Below are positions 6,052 through 6,052 of a stretch of DNA of 6,052 nt, piece by piece. Origin of the DNA: Dehalococcoidia bacterium (GTDB lineage Bacteria; Chloroflexota; Dehalococcoidia; Dehalococcoidales; Fen-1064); the NCBI GenBank assembly GCA_030691775.1, contig JAUYDN010000208.1, forward strand, positions 1 to 6,052. The letters run 5' to 3'. A program made the position numbers and the translations under genes. How positions within the stretch are numbered: the first letter of the stretch is position 1; each line of letters opens with the position of its first letter. The notes under the pieces were generated by a model, which did not search any database, was not told the origin of the DNA, and worked only from the letters and a program-made list of their open reading frames with translations.

Positions 6052-6052
6052 G

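Larger units (their letters stand above)
5732..6052. other. Non-coding region downstream of serA
   Basis: No gene can be supported on either strand in these 321 bases. A 10-bp palindrome, AGATTAATCT (5747-5756), and a T-run (5771-5775) follow serA, but the stem before the T-run is only about 4 pairs, so any serA terminator is weak. Further on there are G/C-tract hairpins: GGGGC (5807-5811) with GCCCC (5815-5819), GTGAC (5958-5962) with GTCAC (5966-5970), and a longer pairing of TCTCCCC (5935-5941) with GGGGAGA (5996-6002). A repeat at 5823-5857 and a hairpin with a T-run at the right edge are listed separately. The mix of C-tracts and G-tracts looks like decayed intergenic repeat elements, not coding sequence. 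Confidence 0.65.

Overview
This window carries four complete protein genes, all on the + strand, with non-coding DNA at both ends. In order they are ribF (FMN/FAD synthesis), tyrS (tyrosyl-tRNA synthetase), a class V PLP-dependent aminotransferase, and serA (D-3-phosphoglycerate dehydrogenase, long form with a C-terminal ACT domain). All four are intact core-metabolism genes with their catalytic motifs in place. I see no phage, toxin, defence or mobile-element protein. The gene order, the protein style and the intergenic repeats suggest a Chloroflexota bacterium of the Dehalococcoidia type. That assignment rests on my memory of similar neighbourhoods, not on a search, and is only moderately sure.

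Layout. Positions 1-593 contain no convincing gene. They hold a GC-rich set of competing stem-loops (131-195), a 74-bp palindromic repeat (347-420), a weak promoter-like pair of hexamers (455-483) and a good intrinsic-terminator-like hairpin (513-540) about 50 bp before ribF. ribF (594-1526) and tyrS (1533-2747) are 6 bp apart and are probably co-transcribed. The 205-bp gap after tyrS holds a second, inverted copy of the 74-bp repeat. After it come a promoter candidate, two adjacent hairpins and a strong Shine-Dalgarno site for the aminotransferase (2953-4047). The 103-bp gap before serA (4151-5731) contains degenerate 7-bp tandem repeats. Positions 5732-6052 hold a different repeat type, several G/C-tract hairpins and a possible terminator, but no gene.

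How the genes work together. ribF makes FMN and FAD, and tyrS charges tRNA-Tyr; their pairing looks like positional housekeeping, not a shared pathway. The aminotransferase and serA look like a functional pair. SerA oxidises 3-phosphoglycerate to 3-phosphohydroxypyruvate, and the next step needs a transaminase. The aminotransferase is of the alanine-glyoxylate/serine-pyruvate type, not SerC, so it may substitute for SerC in serine synthesis, or it may link serine, glyoxylate and pyruvate.

I did not find a clearly new biological system here. The points most worth a second look are the non-SerC aminotransferase beside serA, the paired leader hairpins in front of it, the two inverted copies of the palindromic repeat, the heptamer tract before serA, and the structured, terminator-bearing region before ribF.
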